From Lachnospiraceae bacterium UBA7054 (GTDB lineage Bacteria > Bacillota > Clostridia > Lachnospirales > Lachnospiraceae): 41,175 bases of DNA. Below the pieces are notes generated by a model that saw nothing but the letters and a program-made list of their open reading frames with translations, had not been told where the DNA came from and did not search any database. Shown here one piece after another: positions 23,357 to 31,112 of the stretch. The stretch's first letter is position 1, and each line of letters begins with the position of its first letter. The translations under genes were made by a program, and so were the position numbers. The stretch is taken from positions 1 through 41,175 of the forward strand of contig DLAF01000044.1 in NCBI GenBank assembly GCA_002492725.1. The letters run 5' to 3'.

Positions 23357-25654
23357 ATGATACAATTATTTGAGGGCGGCGCATGGCTGGTAAACGGAAC
23401 CGAGATCATTACGGACAATGCGGATGCGGCGGCGCAGGTAAAAAACAGGACCGGAAAGGAAGTGTCAAAAAGCGAGGCGGCGAAGAATACCATCGCCTAT
23501 GGCATTTTGGAGAAGCACAATACTTCCGGAAATATGGAAAAATTGAAGATCAAATTCGATAAGCTGACGTCTCACGACATTACCTTTGTGGGGATCATTC
23601 AGACGGCGAGGGCCTCGGGGCTGACCAAATTCCCGATTCCCTACGTGCTGACAAACTGCCACAATTCCCTGTGCGCGGTGGGCGGCACGATCAATGAGGA
23701 TGACCACATGTTTGGCCTTACCTGTGCCAAGCGGTACGGCGGCGTCTATGTCCCCCCGCATCAGGCTGTCATTCATCAGTACGCGAGGGAGATGCTTGCG
23801 GGCGGCGGAAAAATGATCCTCGGTTCCGATTCTCATACCAGGTATGGCGCGCTCGGCACGATGGCCATGGGCGAGGGCGGACCGGAGCTGGTTAAGCAGC
23901 TGCTGTCTCAGACTTACGATATCAATATGCCGGGTGTGGTGGGCGTGTATCTGACGGGCGAGCCCGTAAAAGGCGTGGGTCCGCAGGACGTGGCGCTGGC
24001 CATTATCGGCGCGGTGTTTGATAAAGGCTATGTAAAAAATAAGGTGATGGAATTTGTGGGACCGGGCGTTTCAGCCCTGAGTGCAGACTTCCGCATTGGC
24101 ATTGACGTGATGACGACCGAGACCACCTGTCTGTCCTCCATTTGGCGGACGGATGAGCAGATCCGGGACTTCTATGAGATCCATGGAAGAACAGAGGAGT
24201 ATCAGGAACTGAACCCGGGAGAGGTTGCTTATTACGACGGCATGATCATGGTAGACTTATCAAAGATCCGTCCCATGATCGCCATGCCCTTCCATCCGAG
24301 CAATACCTACACCATCGACGAGGTGAACGCCAACTTAAAAGACGTGCTCCACGACGTGGAGGAGCGGGCAAAAGTGAGTTTGGACGGCGCGGTACCTTAC
24401 TCTTTACAGAATAAGGTCGTAAACGGTAAGTTTATGGTTGATCAGGGCATCATTGCGGGCTGCGCGGGCGGCGGCTTTGAAAACATCTGCGCGGCGGCGG
24501 ATATTTTGCGCGGTTCCTACATCGGTTCGGACGGTTTTACGTTAAGCGTCTATCCGGCTTCCATGCCTGTATATATGGAACTGATCAAGAACGGCTGTGC
24601 GGCGGCAATCTTAGAGACGGGTGCGGTGTTAAAGACCGCTTTCTGCGGCCCTTGTTTCGGTGCGGGCGACACGCCGGCAAACAACGCCTTCAGTATCAGG
24701 CATTCCACCAGGAACTTCCCCAACAGGGAAGGGTCGAAACTGCAAAACGGCCAGATTTCTTCCGTGGCGCTCATGGACGCAAGGTCTATTGCGGCGACGG
24801 CGGCAAATAAGGGCGTGCTCACGCCGGCCACCGATTTTGACGGAGAAATCGGAAAATATCAGTATCACTTTGATGCCAATATCTATCAGAACCGTGTCTT
24901 TGATTCCAAAGGCGTGGCGGACGAAAGCGTGGAGATTCAGTTTGGACCGAATATCAAAGACTGGCCGGCCATGGGGGCGTTGCCGGAGAATCTGGTGCTG
25001 CGCGTCGTCTCGGAGATCCACGATCCGGTTACCACGACGGACGAGCTGATCCCTTCCGGGGAGACTTCCTCCTACCGTTCGAATCCGCTGGGGCTTGCGG
25101 AGTTTACGCTGTCCAGAAAGGATCCAGAGTATGTGGACAGGGCCAAGGATATCCAGAAGGCGGAGAAGGCCAGGATGCAGGGAGAGCATCCTTGTCAGGC
25201 GCATCCTGATGTGAAGCCGGTGATGGGTGTGGTGAAGCAGACCTTTGCGGACGTCTCACATGAAAATACGGGCTTCGGCTCCACGATCTTTGCAGTGAAG
25301 CCGGGCGACGGTTCCGCAAGAGAGCAGGCGGCAAGCTGCCAGAAAGTGCTGGGCGGCTGGGCAAATATCGCCAACGAGTACGCAACCAAGCGGTACCGTT
25401 CAAACCTGATCAACTGGGGAATGCTTCCTTTCCTGATTAAGGCGGGAGAGCTGCCTTTTAAGAATCTGGACTATCTGTTCTTCCCGGGTATCCGCAAAGC
25501 GGTGGAAGAAAAGGCGGAGACCATCGAGGCTTACCGCGTGTCCGTGGAGGAAGGGAAATTATTTCCCTTTACCATGAAACTGGGAGAATTGACGGACGAG
25601 GAGAGGCAGATTATCTTAAAAGGGTGTCTGATCAACTATAACAGGGTTGATTGA
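23357..25654 (+). CDS. Aconitase-family hydratase
   Basis: 765 residues, an iron-sulfur hydro-lyase of the aconitase superfamily. The three cluster cysteines are C369 (AGCAGG), C430 and C433 (FCGPCFG), matching the 358/421/424 set of mitochondrial aconitase. GSDSHTRYGALG and the Arg-rich RHSTRNFPNREG stretch are also present. The swivel domain follows to the end. The family contains true aconitases and YbhJ-type hydratases of unknown substrate; the AGCAGGG form in place of SCTNSS resembles the latter group, so citrate/isocitrate conversion is not certain. ATG 23357 stands 6 bases after GGGGAGG. GTG 23267 is in frame but lies in the repeat. No other TCA-cycle gene is next to it. Confidence 0.85.
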   Translation: MIQLFEGGAWLVNGTEIITDNADAAAQVKNRTGKEVSKSEAAKNTIAYGILEKHNTSGNMEKLKIKFDKLTSHDITFVGIIQTARASGLTKFPIPYVLTNCHNSLCAVGGTINEDDHMFGLTCAKRYGGVYVPPHQAVIHQYAREMLAGGGKMILGSDSHTRYGALGTMAMGEGGPELVKQLLSQTYDINMPGVVGVYLTGEPVKGVGPQDVALAIIGAVFDKGYVKNKVMEFVGPGVSALSADFRIGIDVMTTETTCLSSIWRTDEQIRDFYEIHGRTEEYQELNPGEVAYYDGMIMVDLSKIRPMIAMPFHPSNTYTIDEVNANLKDVLHDVEERAKVSLDGAVPYSLQNKVVNGKFMVDQGIIAGCAGGGFENICAAADILRGSYIGSDGFTLSVYPASMPVYMELIKNGCAAAILETGAVLKTAFCGPCFGAGDTPANNAFSIRHSTRNFPNREGSKLQNGQISSVALMDARSIAATAANKGVLTPATDFDGEIGKYQYHFDANIYQNRVFDSKGVADESVEIQFGPNIKDWPAMGALPENLVLRVVSEIHDPVTTTDELIPSGETSSYRSNPLGLAEFTLSRKDPEYVDRAKDIQKAEKARMQGEHPCQAHPDVKPVMGVVKQTFADVSHENTGFGSTIFAVKPGDGSAREQAASCQKVLGGWANIANEYATKRYRSNLINWGMLPFLIKAGELPFKNLDYLFFPGIRKAVEEKAETIEAYRVSVEEGKLFPFTMKLGELTDEERQIILKGCLINYNRVD

Positions 25655-25718
25655 CAAAGAAAGTCAATATAAGCAGGACAATTGGGGTAACAAGGGTAGG
25701 AACAAGTATTGGGGAACT

Positions 25719-26717
25719 ATGTCTGATGGGGTAAAAAGAGAGTCCGGAAGTGTCTGGCGGCATGTGGGACTGGCGGTGTTCGGTCTTGCCGTCGTGGCAG
25801 CGTTTGGGTACTTGGCATTTCTGGGCATCACACAACAAAATAGCGAGGCGGATGCAGCAGGCCGGCAGCAGGAGGCCGGGGCGGAGGATGCCGCAGCTTC
25901 CATTGCCCTGCCGGAACTTGCGCTGATGCAGGAAGAGGCGGAGGTGGATTCTTCGAAGGAGATTGTGAAGGATGTGCTTCTAAGCAGTGTGCCAAAGGCG
26001 GATTTCAGCTATTCCTTCAACGGGAAACTGGGCGATGCGGCAGTAGTCACAAGAGCGGGCGATATCAATCACTTTAACGAGGGCACCTATCCCGAACAGA
26101 CGACGGACGTGCTGCCTCTGTTTACGGAGGGGATGGAAGGGGATGCCATCTATCTGGACGGCAGCTACGGGGTGGAGCTTTTGGGGGTCAACGCGCTCTC
26201 GGATTCCTACACCATAGCCTTTTGGTTTCGGGCGGATGAATTGTGCGACTGGTCACCGTTTCTGCTGATCGGTTCCCATCTGCTGGACGTGGGAGAAAGT
26301 CAGAGTTTTCTTTCTTTTAACAAAAAGACCACGGAGGAGGGAACACAGGTCGTACCGGTTTTTAATACCATTGATGCGCCCACCGGCAACTCCTGCGAAG
26401 TTCGTCCTTCCATGGAGGATAAAAGGTGTATCTCGTTAAACGTATGGAGTTATATCACAGTTTGTGTGGACGCTTCTCAGAGATCGGAGGAGGATCCGGA
26501 TAAGGTGATGGGGTATCTTTATGTGAATAGCGAGATGATTGGTTCCGGACAGGTTTCCAGGCTGCATCTGGAGCAGGGAGATATGAAAGCTTATCTGGGA
26601 ATCAATTGTTTTGATGAACTGTTCCGTGCCAGTTACGATGAGATACATATCTGGAATCAGGTGCTTAATGAAAGCCAGATCAGCAGTATGTACGGCGCGT
26701 ACATACAGACGGGTTAA
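25719..26717 (+). CDS. Membrane-anchored LamG/concanavalin-like surface protein
   Basis: 332 residues. A single N-terminal membrane anchor (about residues 18-38) is followed by an Ala/Glu-rich linker and a LamG-type beta-sandwich. The hallmark strands are DAIYLDGSYGVELLG, SDSYTIAFWFRADE, LNVWSYITVCVD and YDEIHIWNQVLNESQISSMY. Such domains bind carbohydrate or protein at the cell surface. No catalytic residue is seen. The frame is open back to TTG 25647, overlapping the hydratase stop, but ATG 25719 gives a normal anchor; GGGGA (25711-25715) is a weak and close ribosome site. The start is therefore uncertain. Confidence 0.75.
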   Translation: MSDGVKRESGSVWRHVGLAVFGLAVVAAFGYLAFLGITQQNSEADAAGRQQEAGAEDAAASIALPELALMQEEAEVDSSKEIVKDVLLSSVPKADFSYSFNGKLGDAAVVTRAGDINHFNEGTYPEQTTDVLPLFTEGMEGDAIYLDGSYGVELLGVNALSDSYTIAFWFRADELCDWSPFLLIGSHLLDVGESQSFLSFNKKTTEEGTQVVPVFNTIDAPTGNSCEVRPSMEDKRCISLNVWSYITVCVDASQRSEEDPDKVMGYLYVNSEMIGSGQVSRLHLEQGDMKAYLGINCFDELFRASYDEIHIWNQVLNESQISSMYGAYIQTG

Positions 26718-26810
26718 GATATGGGAAAAATGTCCGATATATAGATTACAGGGAAGAAAACTCATGGCCGGGGTTTTCCTTTCTGAAATTTACATGATGT
26801 TGAGACCAGG

Positions 26811-26857
26811 GACGGTATTTTTAGGGAAAAGGAATTTCCGTAAAGATGCCGTCTTTT
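26811..26857 (+). terminator. Terminator after the LamG gene
   Basis: GACGGTATTTTTA (26811-26823) pairs over 13 positions with TAAAGATGCCGTC (26841-26853), two G-T pairs. An inner GGAAA/TTTCC adds five pairs, and TTTT follows. The 242 bases between the LamG gene and the next gene hold nothing else I can support. Confidence 0.7.
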
Positions 26858-26959
26858 CTATGGCCAGGCGTCAGGGAAGGCGCTGTCTGGTGCACAGGCA
26901 GGCGTAGAGGGGCTTAACACGAAAAAGAAGTGAGAACGCTTCGGAAAAGGAGGGTGACA

Positions 26960-28013
26960 TTGATCATTGATTCCGGCACCATAGGAATGCAGTCTACCAG
27001 AACCTACCGTTCGATCACGAAGGTGAGTGCGCGGTACTTTTGCGGGCAGGGCGGGCGGACTGAATTCGCTTTTTGAGGATCAGTCCGGTGTTGGAGAAAA
27101 GACTGCGGAGGGGGAAGGAAACGATCAGGCAAAGTGGTCCGACCTCTCCACACATATGCAGAATACCACGGGCGCATGGAAGATTTCTACGAGAAACGAC
27201 GAGAGAGAGGCCTTGCGCAGCATTAAGCAGCAGTGCGTGGATTTTCTGCTGGAACTTCTGTTTCGTTTTCGTGGAAAAAGAGAAAACGCCAACTATCTCA
27301 CCGGAGGAAACGCGGGCGGTACAATGTACAAAGTGAGCGGTTACCAAAAGCAATACTATCACAGCGAGGAGGAGAGTACGACCTTTTCCACGCAGGGTGT
27401 GGTAAAAACCGCAGACGGCAGGGAGCTTTCCTTCAATCTGGAGTTTGGCATGAGCCGCAGTTTTCAGGAGTATTACGAAGAGAACTACGTCACTTCCGTT
27501 ACGACTTTCCGCGATCCGCTGGTGATCAATCTGGACAGCAATATTGCAAAGGTCTCCGATCAGAAATTTTTCTTTGATTTAGACTGCGACGGCAGTGAGG
27601 AAGAGATTTCAAGCCTGCAGGCAGGCAGCGGATTTCTGGCGCTCGATTTAAACGGGGACGGAAAAGTTAACGACGGAAGCGAGCTGTTCGGTACGAAAAG
27701 CGGCGACGGTTTTCGGGATCTTTCCCGCTATGATGCGGACGGCAACGGCTGGATCGACGAGGCGGATCCCATCTGGGAAAAGCTTCTTATCTGGACAAAA
27801 GACGAGGATGGGAAGGATAAACTGTATCATCTTGCAGATCTGGGAGTGGGCGCCATCGGCCTTGCCCGGGTGGGGACGCAGTTTTCCTTAAATGCCGAGA
27901 AGACTAACGAAACCAATGCCAGGATCCGTAATACGGGAGTTTTCCTGTATGAAAACGGCACGGTGTCCACGATTCAGCATGTGGACATGGCAACTTATTC
28001 AAAAAACGCATAA
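26960..28013 (+). CDS. Calcium-motif (EF-hand/dockerin-like) protein, frame broken near its start
   Basis: A TTG start at 26960 has a perfect AAGGAGG (26947-26953) 6 bases before it and reads MIIDSGTIGMQSTRTYRS and so on, stopping at 27098-27100. The main body is in the next frame from about 27036 (TFAGRAGGLNSLF onward). Removing one base near 27035 joins both into about 350 residues. The body contains FDLDCDGSEEE, LDLNGDGKVNDGSE and YDADGNGWIDEADP, three DxDxDG loops of EF-hand or dockerin type, which bind calcium. GTG 27027, the only start in the second frame, has no ribosome site. No signal peptide is visible; export, if any, is by another route. It is either a recent pseudogene or a sequencing error; function unknown. 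Confidence 0.7.
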
Positions 28014-28055
28014 AATGCAGACAACCGCATAGATATAGACTATGTGGGGTGTCGC

Positions 28056-28706
28056 ATGAAAAACAATGGAATCGTCTCAAATAAAACAAACAGGAGGGAT
28101 GCTTTAAGCTTCCTTCTGTTTGTTTTTTTGCTGCCTTACGTCTGTGCCAGTCTCTGGGGGCATGTGGGGGAGGAGACAGCAAAGCTAAAAGGGGAAGTAA
28201 GAAAAGGGCAGCAGGAAGAAAGAATGGTGGAGGCAGCGCTTTCCTGGGGGGTGTGGGAGCTTCCCATGGAAGAATATCTTACGTATCTGCTTTTCCTGGT
28301 CATGCCGGAGGAAGGGGAGCAGGAGGCTTTAAAGGCGCAGGCCGTGCTTCTGCGGACAGAGCTTGCGGCCCGCTACAGAGAGCGGGGAGATCACAAGATT
28401 TATCTGGAGGCGGAGGAACTTGCGCAGTTTTACGGCGAATACGGCGAAGCGGAGGAACTTTCAGCGTATAGACGCGCGGTAACGGCCACTGCGGGAAAAA
28501 TCCTCATTTGCAGCGGGGAACCCGTAAGGGCTTCCTCCCTGCGGCTGACAGGAGAGGGAGAGAGGTCTTTTTGCTATATGACGGACGAAGGAAAAGAATT
28601 TGTAATGAGCCAGAAGGAGGCGGAAGCCCTTGCACAGGAAGGAAAAACGTGGAAGGAGATTCTTTCTTACTTCTTTTTGGGTGCAGAATTAGCAAATTTT
28701 GAATAA
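28056..28706 (+). CDS. SpoIID-like protein, catalytic and zinc residues lost
   Basis: 216 residues with a membrane anchor at about 14-32. The SpoIID core is recognisable: LPMEEYLTYLLFLVMPEEG then EALKAQAVLLRTELA, YRRAVTATAGKIL, and at the end MSQKEAEALAQEGKTWKEIL, which aligns with the GMSQYGAxxMAxxG block. SpoIID is the peptidoglycan lytic transglycosylase of the engulfment machine. Here the catalytic Glu of the usual SEMP is Val (LVMP), the HSTSGG/Cys zinc region reads SSLRLTGEG, and GHGVG is missing. The chain is also shorter than the usual 330 or so residues. The SpoIIQ-like gene follows, an order found in sporulating Clostridia. It is probably a structural remnant or pseudo-enzyme. A terminator-like hairpin lies inside its 5' end. 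Confidence 0.75.
   Translation: MKNNGIVSNKTNRRDALSFLLFVFLLPYVCASLWGHVGEETAKLKGEVRKGQQEERMVEAALSWGVWELPMEEYLTYLLFLVMPEEGEQEALKAQAVLLRTELAARYRERGDHKIYLEAEELAQFYGEYGEAEELSAYRRAVTATAGKILICSGEPVRASSLRLTGEGERSFCYMTDEGKEFVMSQKEAEALAQEGKTWKEILSYFFLGAELANFE
28084..28129 (+). terminator. Terminator-like hairpin inside the start of the SpoIID-like gene
   Basis: AAACAAACAG (28084-28093) pairs perfectly with CTGTTTGTTT (28116-28125). Six inner pairs (28094-28099 with 28110-28115) and a GC pair extend it, and a run of seven T (28123-28129) follows. It has all the marks of an intrinsic terminator but lies about 30-70 bases inside the coding sequence. Confidence 0.65.
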
Positions 28707-28810
28707 GGCGGAAAAAAAGGGTAAAACTATCACCATGAAACCCGGTGGATCGAAAAAACCCGTCAGGTGTCGGGAAAACAGATGCCGGAAAAAAACAGGA
28801 GGCGAGTTTC

Positions 28811-29815
28811 ATGGCGAGAAGAAATAGAAACAGTATCAATAAGGAGAGGATCATCATGCTGGCATCCTCGGTGTTCGTGTTGACGGCGCTGACGGTGACC
28901 GGCCTTTATGTGAGAAAGAGCAACCGCGCCGAGCGGGAGGAATATGTGGTGGACTTTGAGACGCTGGAACAAAGCAGCGATGAGCTTGCGGAAAACATGG
29001 TGTCCGGAGAGGAACTTGACACGCTTTTTGCGGAGGTTGGCACCGATGATCTGGATTATGATCCAAGCTTTCAGGAGGCCAATTCCCTGCATGTGGAGAA
29101 CACGGAAAGTACGGAAGCAGGCAGTCAGAAAAAGAACACGGGCGATCAAAATGCGAAGACCGGTCAGGATGATGTGAAAACAATCAGTGAGGCCATAGAG
29201 GAGGCAGAAAAAGCAGAGGATAAAAAGCGGGAAGAGCAGACCAAAAAGGATGATCCCGTGAAACAATCCAATGCAAAGAAAAAGAGTAAAAGCGACGGAG
29301 AACAGGAAGAAGCGGGAATGTTTGACGAGACGGTGGACACTGTTATGAGTGCCGAAGTCGAAACGGAAGGAATCTCTACCACGGTGCAGCCGGAGCTTAG
29401 CTTTGGTGAAGAAGACAATCTCGTGTGGCCGATCGTCGGCGATGTGCTGATCAACTATAGTATGGACAAGACCATCTATTTCCCGACGTTAGATCAGTAT
29501 AAGTACAATCCCGCCATTGTGATTGCGGCGACGCAGGGTGAGAGCATCGGTGCGGCGGCGAACGGGCGCGTATCCTCCGTCAGTTACGACCGCGCAACAG
29601 GAAATACGGTGGTGATGGAGCTTGGAAACGGCTATGAGCTGACTTACGGCCAGCTTGATAATATTACGGTGTCTGAGGGCAGCTATGTGAATGTAGGCGA
29701 TGCCATCGGTACGGTGGCGGTTCCCACAAAATATTACAGCTTAGAGGGCGCAAATGTATACTTCAAGCTGACGAAGGACGGGGAGCCGGTGAATCCGCTG
29801 ACGAAACTGAACTAA
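28811..29815 (+). CDS. SpoIIQ-like M23-fold protein without zinc ligands
   Basis: 334 residues. One membrane anchor (about 13-30) is followed by a long acidic and lysine-rich low-complexity linker (about 75-190) and a C-terminal LytM/M23 domain (about 215-334). The strands IVIAATQGESIGAAANGRVS, TVVMELGNGYELTYGQL and VGDAIGTVAVP follow the SpoIIQ pattern, but the metal-binding His/Asp sites (normally HxGxD and HxH) are absent; the HxH strand reads ANVYFKL. SpoIIQ in the forespore membrane binds SpoIIIAH to hold the engulfing membrane; some SpoIIQ proteins also lack zinc ligands. AGGAGG (28797-28802) stands 8 bases before ATG 28811, so the frame from 28745 is not used. A role in sporulation depends on whether the organism sporulates. 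Confidence 0.8.
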   Translation: MARRNRNSINKERIIMLASSVFVLTALTVTGLYVRKSNRAEREEYVVDFETLEQSSDELAENMVSGEELDTLFAEVGTDDLDYDPSFQEANSLHVENTESTEAGSQKKNTGDQNAKTGQDDVKTISEAIEEAEKAEDKKREEQTKKDDPVKQSNAKKKSKSDGEQEEAGMFDETVDTVMSAEVETEGISTTVQPELSFGEEDNLVWPIVGDVLINYSMDKTIYFPTLDQYKYNPAIVIAATQGESIGAAANGRVSSVSYDRATGNTVVMELGNGYELTYGQLDNITVSEGSYVNVGDAIGTVAVPTKYYSLEGANVYFKLTKDGEPVNPLTKLN

Positions 29816-29867
29816 AGCGGCAAGGCGGAAAGGTTTGCGGCGATTCAATCAGAAGGGTGATCTTGAG

Positions 29868-31112
29868 ATGCTTATCATACACGGAAAGATTAAGACAATG
29901 GCGGGACAGGATTTCCCGGATGGTTTCGTACAGATCGCGGCGGGAAAGATTGTGGCCGTCGGCAGTATGGAAGACTGTCCTGCGGCGGAAGAAAAGGGCT
30001 GTCTCGCCGGAGCGGGTGAATGCGGAAAAACGGAGGAAAGTGTTCTTGACGTGCAGGGAGCCTGGGTGATGCCCGGCATTGTGGAGGCGCACTGTCACAT
30101 GGGCATTACCGAGGAAAAGAAGGGCATGGAGGGAGACGACTGCAATGAGACGGTCGATCCCATCACGCCGCAGCTTCGCGCCATAGATGCCATCAATCCC
30201 ATGGATGCGGCCTTTAACGATGCGCTGGCAGCAGGCATTACGTCTGCAATGGTCGGTCCCGGCAGTGCCAATGTCGTGGGCGGCCAGTTTGCCTTCATTA
30301 AAACACACGGGCGCTGTATTGATCGGATGATCGTGAAGGCGCCCGCCGCCATGAAGATCGCTTTCGGGGAAAATCCCAAGGTGAATTATTCCGGACAGGG
30401 CAAGTCACCCTCCACCCGCATGGCCATCGCCGCCATGCTCAGGGAAGAGCTGACAAAGGCCAAAGAGTATCAGGAAAGACGGGAAAAGAACAAAGAAGAC
30501 GCAGCGGATTTTCGTTATGAATGCTGGCTGCCCGTCCTAAAGGGAGAAATTCCGCTTAAGGCGCATGTGCACCGTGCCGATGATATTTTGACGGCGGTAC
30601 GTATTGCGAAAGAGTTCGGACTGCGGATGACGTTAGATCACTGCAGCGAGGGGCATCTGATTCTGGACGAGCTGAAGGAGGCGGGCTTTCCTGCCATTGT
30701 GGGGCCGGATATGGCCAGCCGCAACAAGATCGAGGTGCAGAATATGGCCTTTAAGACGGCGGGTCTTTTGGCGGAAAAAGGGATATTGACAGCCATCACC
30801 ACCGATCACCCGGTCTCCAAGATCCAGTTTCTGCCAATCTGTGCGGGACTGGCTGTAAAGTCCGGCATGGATCCTGAGGAGGGACTTCGTGCGATTACGA
30901 TCAACGCGGCAGCAATCTGCGGTGTGGAGGAACGTCTGGGGAGTCTTGTACCGGGGAAGGATGCCGATATCGCCGTGTTTACGGGAAATCCCATGGAGGT
31001 GTTCACGGAAACGTTATATACCCTGATCAATGGAAAAATCGTCTATCGGAAGGACGAAAAATGTGCTACAATGAATCTATGCAAAAAAACATCTTACGGG
31101 AAAAAACAATAA
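29868..31112 (+). CDS. Metal-dependent amidohydrolase (imidazolonepropionase-like)
   Basis: 414 residues, a cytosolic TIM-barrel hydrolase of the amidohydrolase superfamily. Metal-site motifs: HCHMG (75-79), VKAPAAMKIAFGENP with a candidate carbamylated Lys, AHVHRADD, LDHCSEGH and TTDHP with the catalytic Asp. The composite barrel ends with LVPGKDADIAVF and LINGKIVYRKDE as usual. The substrate is unknown; the family cleaves cyclic amides, peptides or organophosphates. AAGGGTGA (29853-29860) stands 7 bases before ATG 29868. The last 52 bases overlap the lipoprotein gene; the final dozen or so residues (CATMNLCKKTSYGKKQ) look like an unconserved extension caused by that overlap. Confidence 0.85.
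   Translation: MLIIHGKIKTMAGQDFPDGFVQIAAGKIVAVGSMEDCPAAEEKGCLAGAGECGKTEESVLDVQGAWVMPGIVEAHCHMGITEEKKGMEGDDCNETVDPITPQLRAIDAINPMDAAFNDALAAGITSAMVGPGSANVVGGQFAFIKTHGRCIDRMIVKAPAAMKIAFGENPKVNYSGQGKSPSTRMAIAAMLREELTKAKEYQERREKNKEDAADFRYECWLPVLKGEIPLKAHVHRADDILTAVRIAKEFGLRMTLDHCSEGHLILDELKEAGFPAIVGPDMASRNKIEVQNMAFKTAGLLAEKGILTAITTDHPVSKIQFLPICAGLAVKSGMDPEEGLRAITINAAAICGVEERLGSLVPGKDADIAVFTGNPMEVFTETLYTLINGKIVYRKDEKCATMNLCKKTSYGKKQ

Noticed and set aside
25650..25668. TTGACA with hairpin ATTGAC/GTCAAT at the hydratase end as a promoter or terminator
   Set aside because: No -10 at a workable distance and no T run after the 6-bp stem; probably chance.
26763..26907. Small frame MAGVFLSEIYMMLRP between the LamG and calcium-motif genes
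   Set aside because: No ribosome site, it runs through the terminator hairpin, and its composition is not coding-like.
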